Positions 35,901-50,060 of a stretch of 64,000 nucleotides of DNA are shown in pieces. This stretch comes from Aquila chrysaetos chrysaetos (Eukaryota; Chordata; Aves; Accipitriformes; Accipitridae). The notes below the pieces were generated by a model that saw only the letters and a list, made by a program, of their open reading frames with translations, had not been told where the DNA came from and made no database searches. Location of the stretch: assembly GCF_900496995.4 (NCBI RefSeq), contig NC_044014.1, positions 25,132,234 through 25,196,233 of the forward strand. The letters are read 5' to 3'. The first letter of the stretch is position 1. Each line of letters begins with the position of its first letter. The translations under genes and the position numbers were made by a program.

Positions 35901-38900
35901 GCGGTGCTGTGCTGCAAGAGGTCTTCGGAGGCACACTTGAATTGTTTGCACGAAGTGACAGTTTGACCTAGAAACGAGCCAAAGTTGTGGCGAGAGAAGG
36001 TAATAAAAACATAAAGCACTAGCTCCAGCTTCTGTAAAACTGCAAATGTTATTTTGCACCAAATCAAGCTCCGGCCAAACTAAGTTGTAGTCGATGCCCA
36101 AATTAGGCCTAGATTCTTGCAGCCCTTATTTTGCTCCTCAGGTTTCAGTATATCTCAGCAAACTGCCTTCTCTTGGGGAATGTCACCTTGGGTAACAGTG
36201 CATGATGAAGGACTCTGCAAGGTGCGCTCTCCTGCTCCCCACCCCAGGATAAAGCAATACTTCAGTGTATTACAGGGGGAGCTGCCTGCTGATACCTGTG
36301 TTCCTGAAGAGGAAAGCAAACAGTTTGCTAGCTAAATGCTTTACTGAGGGTGCCAAAAAGTGGCTCAATCTCTGTGGGTAACAGAGGGTTGTGGTGTACT
36401 CAGTGGATGGCTGAGTTTCTGCCGTTTCTGCCCTGCCTACTAAAAATAGCCACCCTGGCTAATGCCAAGGGGCGTAACAGCCCCTCATGTGACAATCTCT
36501 TGCTGTCAATCATGAGACTGGAAATACCTACAAAAGTGTTTGCTCTCCTGCAGGCTGCATTAAATAAGCAAGAGGAGACAGCAGAGGAAGAGGGAGAGTG
36601 GTTTGCAATGGGCTCTGCTGAACATAGGCCTTGCTGAAGGCCTCTGACCCTTCCTGAGATGACTCCTTCACAAAGGCGGTCTTTCACAAAGGTTGTCTTC
36701 TGTTGGGTTGTTCTGGTTTTCTCTTATCAGGCTGTTTCTCCAAGCTGTGGTCTGCAGTAATTGAAAGCAGAAGGTTGGTGTCTGCTTCTGGCCAGCTGGC
36801 AACATGAAAGACCGCTCGGTTGCCATCTCTGTCCTAGCACTGCAGAAACGCTGCCTCGATGCTTCAGACTGGGATTGCCGAAGCAGGGACGGGCTGGTGT
36901 AATGGCATGACCGAGTTAGGGCAGCACTGCGGCACTGATGTGGTGTGCACACTGACTGGGAATGGACTGGTGTTTATATGCCAGAATCAACTTATTTTAT
37001 TCCAGGAATAGTTGCCTACAAGGCAAGAGTTACACCAGTAGCTAAATCCATGGACAGGCTCCTACTTGGGCATTCTCTCTACCACATCCAAATGCATCTG
37101 AGCTAAATTCAAACCTGCGCTAGCTGGTGTGGTTGATGGATGGTTCACAACTTGTGTTGTTTTCACTTTGGCTTCTCAGTGGGGATGTTGACTATATTAC
37201 CTGATGGCTATTGATCTGCCCTTGGTTTTCCACATACTATTTATATGCACAAATCCCTCCTTTGCTTTTCCTGCAGCATGGGGGAACTGGCAAGGAATGA
37301 CAGAGTAGCCCAGATCACTGCAACACAAAAGGAAGTCACAGGATCTTCCCTGCCAGCATGTGCTGTGGTGAGCACATTATCCATGAGAAGACAGTAGCCT
37401 GAGCTTACATTTGGCTACCTGGTGTATGTATTCGCATCCTGTCTAGGTGTTCAAAGTCCAATGCCAACTAATCTGATACTAATAAATGCTACCACATCAG
37501 ATGCAGGAAGAGTTTACACCTAGAGTTGCACAAAGACTAAGGAACCCTAAGGAAACTGGCTCAGCTCTTTGACTTGATCTTAAGAAATCCCCCACTTAAG
37601 ACTAAATGCGTATATGGTTTTCAATATAATTCTCTGTTTCAGCTCCTAAGAGGAGGCACTGGTCTCCAGCTGTGTAAGATGTGGGAATTTAAACCCAGTT
37701 GGATCCTGGGGCAGTAGGTGGTTGGGATGCAGATCCCTGCCATCTCAAACTCCCATTGAACAGCTGAAGAACTGTAAGAATTCATTCTCAGACAGGTAGG
37801 AAAGGTGCTGCCTTAGGAAGGAGGCTTTCTTACCTCCCTTGGTAAGAAATGAGGGAGCTTAATGAGAGTGAACTGACAGACAAATAAACTCATTGGTGTT
37901 TCTGAGGGCATTTATCAGAAGCAGAATAAAGCTAGTTTGGGTTCCTTAATCGAGTGTTCTGACTTTCTTAAACATTTAATCTTAATGTTGAGTGAAATGT
38001 AGTGTTCTTGGAAAGTTTTCTCCTTTTTAGGTGACTAAGGGGCATGTAGCTTTGTCTAAGGATTTCTGTACATTAATGTTCCCAAATGCAGGAAAGAAAG
38101 GGCTGAAGTTGACTTGGATTTGCATCCATGTTTTCTTGATTCATTTTCCTCCTTTTTTCCTCCTCAACCACCAAAGTCTTAAAAACCTTGTGTGGCTTTA
38201 TCCATCTTCTAATCATCACCCCTGTGATACTGTCTTGCCAGATCTCTGCTAGGCATGAACTAACTTGTCAGTTACCTACAAACCCAGGCAGGGTAACTGA
38301 GGACTAACACCCTGTCTAGGTACAGAAACCTAAGATGAAGTGTGGCTGACAAGATTGTTGAGTGTTCCAGGATGGACCTGTGGGGAATCTCATGGCAAAA
38401 AAACTCAGAATGATGCTTTCTGGTAGGCTGAAGATCCCTTCTGTTACAAGCCTTAGATGCTGCAACATCCTTTTTGCTGCTTGAGTATAGGCCAAAGGTG
38501 AAAGATCTTTGGAAGGCCTTTTCTTCTGCCAAAAGTGATTAATGGAAAGCAGCCAGCCAGCAGATCAGAATAACAGCTGGAGTGCCAGGATCCTGCCAAA
38601 AGAAGTATGCTTGGGCATTAAGAATACTGAGCACTGGCTTTTGTCACTTGAACATCTGTATCCTGCTCTGAGGATTTCAAAGCACATTTGAAATTCATTC
38701 TCCTAGAAAATGAAAGCGCAGAAGTAGTCCCAGGCATGCCAAAGATTGCAATGGGCTTAATCAGACAAACCTATTATACTGCATCTGGCTTCTCAGATAG
38801 CTTATTTAAAACAGGGAGAGTATTTTCAAATCATAGTCACCTATATATAAATTCCCCGAGCAGTAACAAATCAGGACTGCAGTCAAAGAAAATAAACACA

Positions 38901-41900
38901 CTGCTAGTAAAACTGCCTGTTTGTGCCTGCAATGAACAGCTGAGTAAAACTACAAAAAAAAAAAAAAAAAAAGAAAAACAACATGTACACAATTGTTCTT
39001 GTGCCCATGCATCTAGCAGTCTACATAAGCCAGTTCACAAAAACCTTACGAGCTGCTGGCAGTGCCAGTCCTAGAAGCATGGAGAAGGCAAGGCTGTCTA
39101 TTGATTGGTATGTTGTATACTGCAGAGAAAAGGCAGGGAGGCAGATGCATCAGAAAGCATCCACAGCATCACTTCACACTAACTGCAGCCTGTGGCAGAA
39201 GAAAGCTGTCGGGTATGTTGAAAATGGTGCTGGAAGCATGAAAGCCTTGAGACAGAATGTATCCCTGACAGGAACGACCACAGCTCGGCTGAGACCCCAC
39301 GGAACAGAGTGAAGTTGTACACAGTATGACCCATGCTGTACTTGGCACTTAGTGCGGTTCATCTTATGCTGTAGTACTGAACAAATGTTAACAGCCATAT
39401 AATGGCACAAAATTTAGAAGACCATTGTATCACTGAATCAATTGTCCTGGACTGTGTTGCTGGATATACTGCCTGAAACTGCAGTCTATTAATGCAAAGG
39501 TCATCTTTATTTTAGGATTTTGGTTTGGTTTTTGTTACTGCTTTTTCCCAGCCTGAGACGCTGTCAAAAAACTTGGATTTCACAGGGTTTGACTTTCAAA
39601 GGGTAGATTATTCTGCCCTTCTCGGCTTAAAAGAGTTTGAAAAAAATGTGAACTTCCTGTCTGATGGAGTTCACATTTCCAAAGTGTAGATGTTTCCATT
39701 TACTCCTGCTGGGTGAATTTTCAGTGATGGCATAACCCTGGATGATGATGTTCTCAAGCTGAGGCATGTTAGGCAGCTGCTTGATGGAGCTCTTTCCAGT
39801 GGTGAAACAGAACAGACATCTTCATGTATAAGCATCTTCCAAGTTTTATCTTTGTCATTCTGTAACTTCTGTTTTAGTGTACTGTATAATAAATCTTACA
39901 TGATTACCTTCTGATCTCATTACAGCTTTCTCCTATGAATATCTAATCTTGGTGGATGAATCTAGCATATTGAAGGATGACTTTTGGGTACCTACTGATT
40001 TAATAATACTGGAAATGCAGGATTGCCAACACCAATCATGAGACTTACTGCATAGCTAAATCTCTATTACTGCTGTTATTTGCAACCTTGGTACAGCATA
40101 ATCTTTTTTTTTTTTTTTTTTTTTAGTTTCTGAAGGAATTAATATATCTAGGTTATTCTAATTAGTAGCTTTCTATTTCATTCATAAAAAGCTTTAAATT
40201 TTGTCCCTCTTACCAGGGGAAATACAGAAGGACTGCACTGATAAAGTAAGCACCACAGTTCAAGCCTGACTCAGAACTATAATTATTGTCACTTGGTTGA
40301 ATCTCCAAGCCTGTCTGTAAGAAGGATGGAAGTGCTGAAGTAAAATTGGAGAATTTTTTTTTTAATCCTTTCCACAGGGATACCTGGGATGGCATAACTT
40401 AAAGCATTTTCGCATATGGGACTAAAAACTAGACAAATGAGAAGCCAGATTTAGTACAAATACACAAGAGAGAGGAAAGCATCTGGTTTTGTAAACTTCA
40501 TGTTAGATATCTAGTAACCGAAACATCAAAACCATTTCTGCTTCTCAATTTCATGGGTCCTGTCAGGCAAAAGTGTGTGGATTCGCACAAGGAGAACCCT
40601 GGACATAGTGGAGGACTGTGATACCCCAACATCAGTGTCACTTAGGAAGCATTACTGAGCTGTTGATATTTACCTTGATAATATATTTGTAGACAACTAG
40701 TATAAAACAGTATGGTTTATAATATGTTCCAATAATTTTCTGAAATGTGGGAAGTTATTTCAGTAAAAATATTCCACTTGTTTCTAGACACATTTTTTTA
40801 CTACATGCATAAACTTAAAATACATAGTGTATACCCAAGTTTTAGTCAAAATGTAGCTGGAAACATGGAGTTTAAATATGAATAAAAATATATTTAATTG
40901 AATTGTAGTTCTTTGTTATATTCTGTTTCTTAAGGTTATATTTTCTGCTTGAATCACGTGAGTTATGTGGAAGCCTGGAAACTTTCCTCCTGGGTCTGAA
41001 AACATCCTTCTAGAAAACTTATCTCTACATGACAAAAATGGAGCGAAGGCTCACTTCTCTCTCTGAAAGGACTCCTTCCTTGTGATCACTCCTTATGATC
41101 AATGAACCATGTGCTATTTCTCTGTATATGCCCTAGCTAGCCTCTTAATGTTTATGACTTCCTTAACCTGTTGCTGGGTTCATTGAACCGTTTGGCCTGT
41201 GTCCTGCTGTGAATACCCATCAAGCGACAGAAGTCTGTTTGGTTGCCAGTCCTCAGTGACATTATTTTTAAGAAATATATATTTTGTGGGTCATTACTTG
41301 CAGGTCTTTGCTCTAAAGATCTATCTTTGGGTCTGGTTGTAACTGACACTGACGAAGTGAGTGACATATTGAATTTTTCCACAACTTGCACTTGTGAGCC
41401 CATCTGCAAACCCATACTGTCCATTTTCCCCAGCACAGGCTTTTCAAGTCCCTGCATCACAGTGTATCTGAAAGCCGGTCATTTTTAGCAATAACTTCTC
41501 CTACTTAGTTTTATGTCACATTGATACATCTGGCTAATGCAAGATAACTTTTTGAAACAAAGTTGATGCCCATTTGCCTTCCAGGCCACATAGACAGTAA
41601 CATTGTGGCCATTAGAATAGTTCTTGATATTTTTCCTAGGTCCATGCATACTGTCCAGGCTAGTTTTGAAAACACATTTATATACAGGTACCCATATAAA
41701 AAGTATTTTTTCCTGTTCCTCCATCAAAATACAAATTTGCAAAATTTTCCCTTTTTAAATCTTAAAATGTACTAAGCTTTATGCTCTTTAGTCATAGCCA
41801 CTTATACAATAAAATTGCTTTCTTCTGGGTGCTTGGGAAAAGCCTATGTGAAGTATAGGCTGAGTAAATTTCAATTTTCACTTTAGGCTTGTGAATATTT

Positions 41901-44900
41901 AACCCAAAGCAGTCATGTGCATATTTAAACCAAAACACCAGGTATAAAAGATGGGGTCCTCTATTTTGGTAAAAAACTTTAAGATGTTACTCTTGTTTTA
42001 TTTATTGTTTTGCTATAATGGAATCTGCAGTGAAAATGAGGAGAGACAGTGACAGGATCCAAGGATCAGCCTTCATGTGGTGTGTGCTGATGAATGTCCA
42101 GATTATCCATGTTAGCTTAACACCACAGGAATACCATGGTTTCTCTCTACTCCCAGCTCAGAGAGATGGAGCTCTTTGTGGCTCTAATAAAGCAGCATGT
42201 CTGTATGTCCATCCTCTGCTATGCTTGAACTCTTGGTTGATCTAAAATTTATCTTAACACTTCATTATTCTAGAAATTGCTCAGCATTTGTGTTACAAAC
42301 ACTGGGAATACATTTTAAAACAAATATGCAACAGTGTCAAACATCTCTCCAAATCATAGTGTAGGAGAAATTTTTTAAATGCCTGAACTCTAAGAATGTG
42401 GTAAATGTGTTCTCAGGGTATGAAACAGGTATGCTTAGACACATCTTCCTTCCAAACAGAAAGAAAAGGGGACAGCTAAGAAGTTGTTTAGTTTTATTTA
42501 GAATGGTGCATGATTTCTCCCGAGGGTTTGGTTGTATACAAATAATATTGCCTCTTTAGAATGTGATAGGCCACATTTATTGTACCTATCTTGTCACCTT
42601 TGAATGTAGAGGATTTTTGTCTCTGTAGATTTTTAAGCAATATCTTATCCGTCTTTCTATTACGTACCTGGGTGTGCAAGTTTTTCAATGTGACATTGAA
42701 AAGAAAAAAAAATTGTAGTTATGTAACAGTTGGAAAGCAGAACAATTTTTTTTTCAACATTCAGTTTGTGCTGGGCTCTACAACAGAGGTCAATATCATT
42801 ACTCCCTTTTTGCAGAAGGGCAAAGAGCCTTAAAGAGAAGTGAAATTAATTGCTGCAGGTAAATGTGCAGTAAAGCCCCTATTCATTCTTGTCAACAGAC
42901 ACCTTTACCCTTGCTCCTGTCACAGTTCATTATCCCGTTGTGTTAGTACTTACTCATGCTTCCATCTGTCTTGCCTTTTGTTTCTATACCCTTTTCTATT
43001 CTTTGCTCCTCAACATAGGAAGCATTTGGGATTCTTATGCTCCTGAATGGTTACCTATAGGGACTTTTTATTGTGCTCAGAATCACAGTCAGGTTTACAA
43101 TACGGAGTTAAAATCATACAAGAAATCTCATCCCACTTCTTCAGCTGTGGGATGAAGTATGCACAGTTGCTCCTGGGAGATGGCTTAGACCGATTACATT
43201 AAGTGCAGAGATTAAGCATGCTCCATTGATACACCCTTTGGAAAAATCAATTGCCAAATTGTACCATGGGAGATCCTTTGGAAGTTTATAGATTGAATGG
43301 GGTGAGTTTTACTAGACAGCAAAAGGGCAGTCTTTCCATGTAATGTCTGAAATACCTGTTTCAAGATGAAAAGCACAGTCTTCTCAATTAAACCATTATA
43401 AGAACTATTTCAATTGGGTAAACAGCATTTTCCCCTTATAAAGCACAGAACATTTTAATCAAAACTTTTGAAAAAACATTCAGGCTGACACAAATTTCTG
43501 GACTAGAACCTCCACTCTGAGTAGATAAAAAGGACTCAATGAAATAGTGTATTACTAAAATATGACATTTTCCTGGGGATTGTTAAGCAGACCTAATTAT
43601 AAGAATCACTATCATCAGCTCTGCTGCCCCAAGACCTGCACTGACCACTTAGCTAGAACATGATTGTACATACACATAGTCAAATTTCTGTGAAAAAGGA
43701 AAAATCTGCCAGAGAGAGAGAGTAGTTTACCCCACAGGTCTTTTTTGTGTGTGTTCTGCTATCTTATATTCAGATGAAAATGCAAACCGTTGAAGGACCA
43801 GAGAATTTACATATGTTGGCAAAGGCTGCTCACTTCACACACACCCATGCCACATAAGGTTGTGGACTACACAGTTTTCCAAGGAAATCACGAAGGTGGA
43901 AAAGGTAACTCATTCACTACTTCTGTATTTGTTAGCATGAGAGCTGTCAAAATAGATTTGTAGATAAATCACTTCTTGTGGGTTTTGTAACAGGTTTGCG
44001 TTATCAAGATAAGCCTCTCCTCCCAGATAACCAGCTGTATCGGGTTGCTCCTGTGAAACTCTAGCTGACCACAGATCAGCTTTGGTTTTAGGTCAACTCC
44101 ATCTATGTTGTCTGTTTCCCCATGGGATGTGCTGCTGGGTGGCATGGGAGCTACTGACAAGTGCTCAGTGTAATACGGGATGTCATTCTGCTTTTACAAA
44201 GGTGGTGGAAAGAAACCCAAATCCTCCCTCTTTCCCTCTCTCCTTTTTTTAAAGTCTGGGCTCTATCTCAGCATCTGTAGTTCAGTTTCCCTCCTACAAC
44301 CCGAGGTGGCTGTGCTCAGCTAGCCGGGAAAGCCTGCCCTCCACTGCCTGTGCTCCTGAAAGGCAGCAGCCAGGGAATTAATCGTTCAGCAAAGTGTCTT
44401 GGCTGCTGGGGCTGAAGAACAGAGCGGATGTGTACAGCAGGCACTTTATTCCTATGTGCCTATGGATAAAATTGAGGCCACCCCACACTCTTTAAGGGTG
44501 GGTGATGGCTGGTCCCAAGCTCGCTCAGGGGTCACTAGCATCACATCCCTCCACTGCAGCTGAATGGGGCATCCAGAACCAAAAAGCAACGGCCGCAGCA
44601 TGGTGCAGGGCCCTGCTGACCAGCCTAGCCTCGTCCTGTTGCTCACCACCACCGACCTACCCCTAACAAGACTTCTTCCAGAAATCTGCTGTTTTCTGCT
44701 TGTTTAAAGACCCATGTCCCACCATGTGGCCATACACCAGGTCAACCTGCCTTAGCTACCCAGAGGGAACAGCCTCTGGGAGCCAAGGCACGCACCCGTG
44801 TCCGACCTCAGCCAGCCTGTCCTCGGCTGCAGCTTCCTCGAAGTCTGAGGCCATTTGGGGCAGGAGCTCAGGTTACAGCAGCCTGAAACACCTGCAGCTT

Positions 44901-47900
44901 GACTATTGCGAATGGCCTCCCATTGCTTGCTGTGTTTGTAAAGCCTGCGCCCTAGAAAGAGAAGTGACCTTAAGAAAGACTTACCTTCAGGGAGAAATTG
45001 ATTGAAGAGCAGGTTGGAATGACAGCAAATATTATTAAGATTTTTACATTGTTTATTTGTTGAAGAAGAAAACTTAGTCCCTCAAAAATCAAATGGCCAA
45101 CAACGAGTGTGGTTACTGTAGAGGTGCTTTCAGGTTTGGAGCTGCACATCCAGAGCAGCTTACAGTAAAGACCATCATCAGAATAGTCTGAGAATAATAA
45201 GGGAGCCCTATAAATAATATAAAGGTTTGCAATGCCAGGGAAGCACATTTTTTTCTCAGGGAAGGATTTGCTTGGGGGCAAACCGTTGTCCATTCCCCCT
45301 CCCCAAGACCCCTGTTAGCACTTCTGAACACAGTACGTAACTTGCAGCAGCTTGGGCACAGCCCTCCGGGTGTTGTTCCTCCTCCATGGCTCAGCTTTGC
45401 TTTGTTCCCCCGCTACCCTCACGATGTTATTTACAGAATTTGGGCTTAACTCTGGAGTGGCTTCAGTGAGAGTCAAGGCCATAAAAACATTGTTCAGCAT
45501 CTTGTGCACCTGTGTCCCTCACCGGGTCAAGCTTTACATTGAGAGAAGCAATCAGTTTCATGGAGGCAACTAAATTGTTTTCAGCTAGGCAAGTAAAGTC
45601 TTGGAGGCCTGCTGCTCTGCGATGTAATTTCTTTGGTGTAAAATGCACGGAGTTTTCTGAGGCATGTAATCCTCATTCAACATTTTATGAAAAACCTGAG
45701 ATAACTGAAAAATTTGTAGCCTCTAAAACTAAGTGCCCTGCATCCATCTGACACAGTAACTGCTACAGTCTGCACCATGAGCAGAAATGTCAACAATACA
45801 GTAGAAATTAGTAGTCGTTCTCATATTTAATTCAGGTGAGAATTATTGTACCAATCACTCAAACCTATTGCTCCATGTAAGTAATTTAGGAACACTAGGC
45901 ATATCTCTGACTTTCTCAGTGAGTTTTGCATGAATGGTTGTGTTTTGCTTACAAATCAGCATCTGATGACTCGATTGCCCCTCCCTTTCCTAGGGATACC
46001 TAGAGGTATCTCCTCTAAGGAATGAAGCCAATTAATTTATTTATTTCAGGGTGTCAGGACACCTGATGGTTTGTAGATCTGTCAGGTAGTAGTTAGCTTT
46101 GTTAACAAATTGCTTATTCCTTGAGCTACTGAGGATAAAAAAAAAATAATAATCCTGAGGCAATGGAAACTGCAACAGAAAGAAAAATGAAGGAAAAGAA
46201 TTTACAATCAACCAAAGATAAATCCAGAAGAAGGAATAAGTACAGGCTCATCTGTGTGGGTTGGTGTTCATTTCAGTTTCTCCTTGCTCTTTAACAGAAC
46301 CTTTTCCACATCCATCTTACTGTTTATTTGGGAATAGGGTGCTTTAGCAGTGAACATGTACTAGAAGAGTGTGCAGCATTTCCACAGGTCATAACAAGAA
46401 GGACTGGATTTTTAGTTTGCTTTGGCTGTAGAGCTATGGGCAACCAGCTTTTGTTAGCTATGTAGCTGTAAGGTGCTCTGTGTCTTCCTTAGCCTTAGTA
46501 GGGCCTGCAAACAAATTGGTTTCCTTGTTGGCTTTCTCAAATTTGCTTTCTGTTTGCCTTCTCAGCTCTAAAATTGCAGGCTAATACTCATTTGTGGTCC
46601 TCTGAGCTAAGGGATTATCTGCATATGTATCTGTATCAGATGATTTAAATGTGTTGGCTTCCGTTTGGACCTGTTGTTTTAAGTGTATCTTAGAATCTGG
46701 TTTAAGTTAAACTTCCTCCTAATTGTTTAAGCTAAACTGAAAAAAGGCTACTTAAAACTGCTTGGGAAAAAAAAATTAAAAGGCATTAAGTCTATCAGTC
46801 TAAGGGATCCTGGCAGTATGGGCCTCTTCTGGTTGCCACCTTAGGGCTTTCCAGATGTGGGTTTTTTTTTTTCCAAGTGGCACCAGTAAAACATATGACT
46901 CTGTGATGTCAGTTATGCATATGCATGACTGTATTCATATGAAGTGGTAATAGTTAAACTGCAAGTGACAGAAAAACTGACAACTGCTTAGTTTCAGTGG
47001 AAAATGAGCCCATTTAGAATGAGCACACCTGCACAGGAGGTGTGTGCACTGAATGGTATGAGGAGAACACTAAGAAGAAAGGTCCAGAATAATTTAGATG
47101 GCTTGCTGTTGCAGGCCTGAAGGCGTGCCTTTCTTGGCGCTCTAAGCTTTAGCAGATATGCTGTGAGAAATAGGCATGGTTGTATGAGTGAGGAATGGGA
47201 GAGTGCAAGTGAAAAACACTGGCAGGCAGAGGCTGTCGTTTCAGAAGCCTGGAATGTTAACGCAGAGGAGTTTGTGTGCTGTTGTCCATCTCAGGTTATG
47301 TCTCTGCTTTGTCTCACAAAGGAAGTGATTAATTGCTTTTTTTGCTCAGGGTGGGGCAGTAATTGCTTTCCTGGATTGCTAAAAATAAAGCCAAACCATG
47401 ACTAAAGTATTAATCTTTAAAAGAAGAAAAAAAGGCAAAAAGCTGATGTCTCACGTAAGTAACTGAACTTTTATTCAGAATGGATTTATGCTATGGGTAT
47501 GAATAATAAATTCATGTCTTTAAATAATGAGCAACTTGCACCACAACCTATTTTTACTTAATCAGACCTCTATTTATTCCTAATCTATGTTCCCATGCAC
47601 AATAAGATACACCAGTTTTCTTTTCCTACTGCTATTTATTCTCTCGGCATGTGGTTTTCCTTCTTGATTCATCAATACATATCCTTCTGTGGAATGCCAA
47701 GCTGCTTATTTAAAAACATCAAAATGAAATGTACTAACCTGTTGGGTCTTCTGATGTGAAAGTATTGGACTTACACCACCAAAAAAACCCAAACAGTTGC
47801 TTATCTTTTGATATAAGGAGCAGGTGCTGACTGGCATTACACTGGGCCTTGCTGCTAATCTTTCTTTTCTAATAACCTGGAAAATTACTGTTGTACCATG

Positions 47901-48870
47901 TGTTCTGGCAAATTGGTAGCATTGGATGATAATATGTATTTTTCATACTATGCAGATGTAATTTGTATTTGTAAGTAACTTTTACTTTCTGGAGGCATTT
48001 TATCATGTCATAATCCAAGTAAGTAGGAGAGAACTATGAATTTCAGAAATGCCTGTCCTGCGGTTCCTTGGGCTAGCGATGGTCTGCATTGGTGACTCAG
48101 TGATTCTTGCTGCAGAGTTGTGCAGTGACTGCTGCAGAACAGTTGTTTTGACGGTTTTCTCCAAGAGGTCATACTTATGATCAGGACAGCACTATCTAAG
48201 AAAGCTTTCTGAGGGTTATTGCTTCTCTTGACCCGAGATATGCTGTCTTCCGTTGGGGGGTGGGTGGGTGGGTGTCTTCTGGTGGGAGGTGGCTGGAAGG
48301 TAAAAATGAAGCTTAGGCAATTGGAGAGATGGTGGCACTTGTCTGAAAGATGTAGCAAACCTCGTTAGAGGGAGTGCAAGCTGTCAGATCAGCCATGGGA
48401 CAGCCGTGCTGCTGGATGTTGCCGTGTGTCCGTGGGTTTTGGGGTAGCAACAGCAGAGCACGTTAGGTGTAACGTGTTCAGTTTCAAACAGTTGTGGGAA
48501 GCGGGAGAGCAAAGGCGAGCATCCCTGCAGAGGGATGCTGGGCAGCACGTCATCCCCCCAGAGCTCCGCAAGGGCTGGCCGCTGTGGGGAAGGGGTGCTG
48601 TGGGCTGAGGAGCAAGGGCTGCCTCCAACAAAAACGCCAGCGGTGCCACCTTGGCCGGCTGCGGAACGGGTCCCCGTGGCTGTTCCTAGGTGGAGGGCTT
48701 CACCGGTCGCTGTGCCCCGGCTGGAGGCAGGTGGGCCCCGAGAGGAAGACTCGCAGCTTCTCGGCAAGGGCAGTGGCCCTGGGCACGGGCCCTCCTCTAA
48801 GTACTGCCGGGCGCCGCACTTCAGCCTCCCGTCCCCATGTGGAGGAGAACGTCTATTTACTTAAGCTCTC
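32901..48870. other. Long intergenic region between SAMD8 and VDAC2; no gene recognised
   Basis: About 16 kb with no exon of a known family on either strand. Low-complexity features include the G26 tract at 35519-35544, a GT/T-rich stretch at 35618-35661, an A-run at 38953-38981 and a T-run at 40104-40124. Two adjoining minus-strand open frames at 41152-41742 are the only weakly gene-like pair, and they match nothing I know. Moderately GC-rich patches around 36150-36900, 44280-44950 and 45300-45600 carry open frames on both strands but no domain. Unspliced regulatory or non-coding RNA elements cannot be excluded. Confidence 0.6.
35519..35544. repeat. Poly-G tract (G26)
   Basis: Twenty-six consecutive G on the plus strand, the longest G homopolymer in the window. 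Able in principle to form G-quadruplexes; length may be affected by sequencing or assembly error. Confidence 0.85.
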
Positions 48871-48879
48871 CGAAGGAGG

Positions 48880-50060
48880 AGTGCTCCTTGGGTGCGGCCG
48901 CCGCCGAGGAGCCGGTACTAGCGGCGCCCTCTGCCCCCCGCGGGCGGCGCTGGGCTCCCCTGGCCCTCTCTGTCCCTCCACAGCTCCGCTCGCCCTGAAG
49001 AGCGGCACCCGAAGGCGGCGGCGGCCGCTCCCTCCGCCGCGCCTCAGCAGGCTGCGCCCTCCCGCCCCGCGGGCGCGGGGCGCGGCCGTTACCGCCCTCC
49101 CCCGCCGGGCGGCCCCGCCCTCCCGCAGGACCCCTCTCCGCCGCCGGGGCTGCCCCTCCGAGCGCCTGCCGGGCCGCCCTGCCCCCGCCCGGCTCCTCGC
49201 CGTGCCCTGTCTCCCCCGCTCCCCCCCCGTACTCTTTGCCTTCGTCTTCTCCTCCTTCCTTTCCGTTTTCTTCTGCTCCTTCTGCGTTCCTTTCCTTCGC
49301 TTTCCCTTCTTTCCCCATCTCTTTTTTCCTTCTCTCTTCGGGCTTTTCTTCGATCGGTGTCTCCTTCACTTCGCCCTCCAGTGCCAGCGGCTGCAGCAGC
49401 GCGGCCTCCTCACGGCGAGACCCGCCCGCGCCCCCGGCCCCGCTCCGCCCGGCCTCGCCGCCCTCCCGCGCTAGCCAGGTGCCGGCCCGGGCCGCCGCCG
49501 GCCCCGCGGGGGCAGGGGAAGCGGGCGGGGCTCACCCGTGCGCGAGCGGGCGGAGGAGGGCCGCGCGGGGCTGGGGGCCGCGCGGGGGCGGCGGCGGGGG
49601 CGCCTTCCCCCGCGCCCCGGCTAACGGCGGGGCGGGCGGGCGGGGGGTTTTCGGCACGCGTTGCCTCCTTCCGCTCCCCCCCGCCGCCGTGGCCGCCGCG
49701 CCCTCCTCGGCGTGCGGGCCCGGGCCGCGGTTACATAAAGGGCGGCGGGGAGGGCGCGGCGGGGAGGGCGGGGGTCAGGCCGGGATGCCCAAGATGGCCG
49801 CGTGGAGGAGTTCACCTTGCAGCGGCAGCGGGCGCCGCTCGCCCTGGCGGCGGGCCTGGCGGCGGCGGCGGCGGCGGCGGGCCTGGGAGCGGGGGAAGGG
49901 GCTGGCGCGGGGCGCCGCCGCCCGGGCCCTTCCCTGGAAGGGTGTGCCGCCTCCCCACGCGTCTCGGCCTGGCTTTTCGCATCCCCGTTTTCCCTTTCGG
50001 TGCCCTTCTCTTCTGGCAGGCTCTGCTTTACCCCTGCTTTCGGTTTCTGAACACCAAGTT
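48880..50060 (+). promoter_or_regulatory. VDAC2: CpG island promoter of VDAC2
   Basis: About 1.2 kb of very CpG-dense sequence with GGC/CGG trinucleotide repeats (near 49858-49880), followed within 4 kb by the first VDAC2 coding exon on plus. A TATA-like TTACATAAAG sits at 49731-49740 and a YY1-type AAGATGGCC at 49791-49799, together suggesting a start site near 49,760-49,770. Large open frames here (up to 326 codons) are low-complexity Pro/Ala/Arg translations and are not called. No consensus donor for a non-coding first exon could be picked with confidence. Confidence 0.85.
49731..49799 (+). promoter_or_regulatory. VDAC2: Putative VDAC2 core promoter (TATA-like and YY1-like motifs)
   Basis: TTACATAAAG (49731-49740) is an A/T island in otherwise G+C-only sequence, about 30 bases before a plausible start site. 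The YY1 consensus-like AAGATGGCC (49791-49799) falls just downstream, where YY1 sites are typically found. Motif-based only. Confidence 0.4.

Noticed and set aside
38953-38981. Long A-run as a possible retrocopy tail
   Set aside because: No gene-like sequence precedes it and no flanking target-site duplication was seen; treated as a simple homopolymer.
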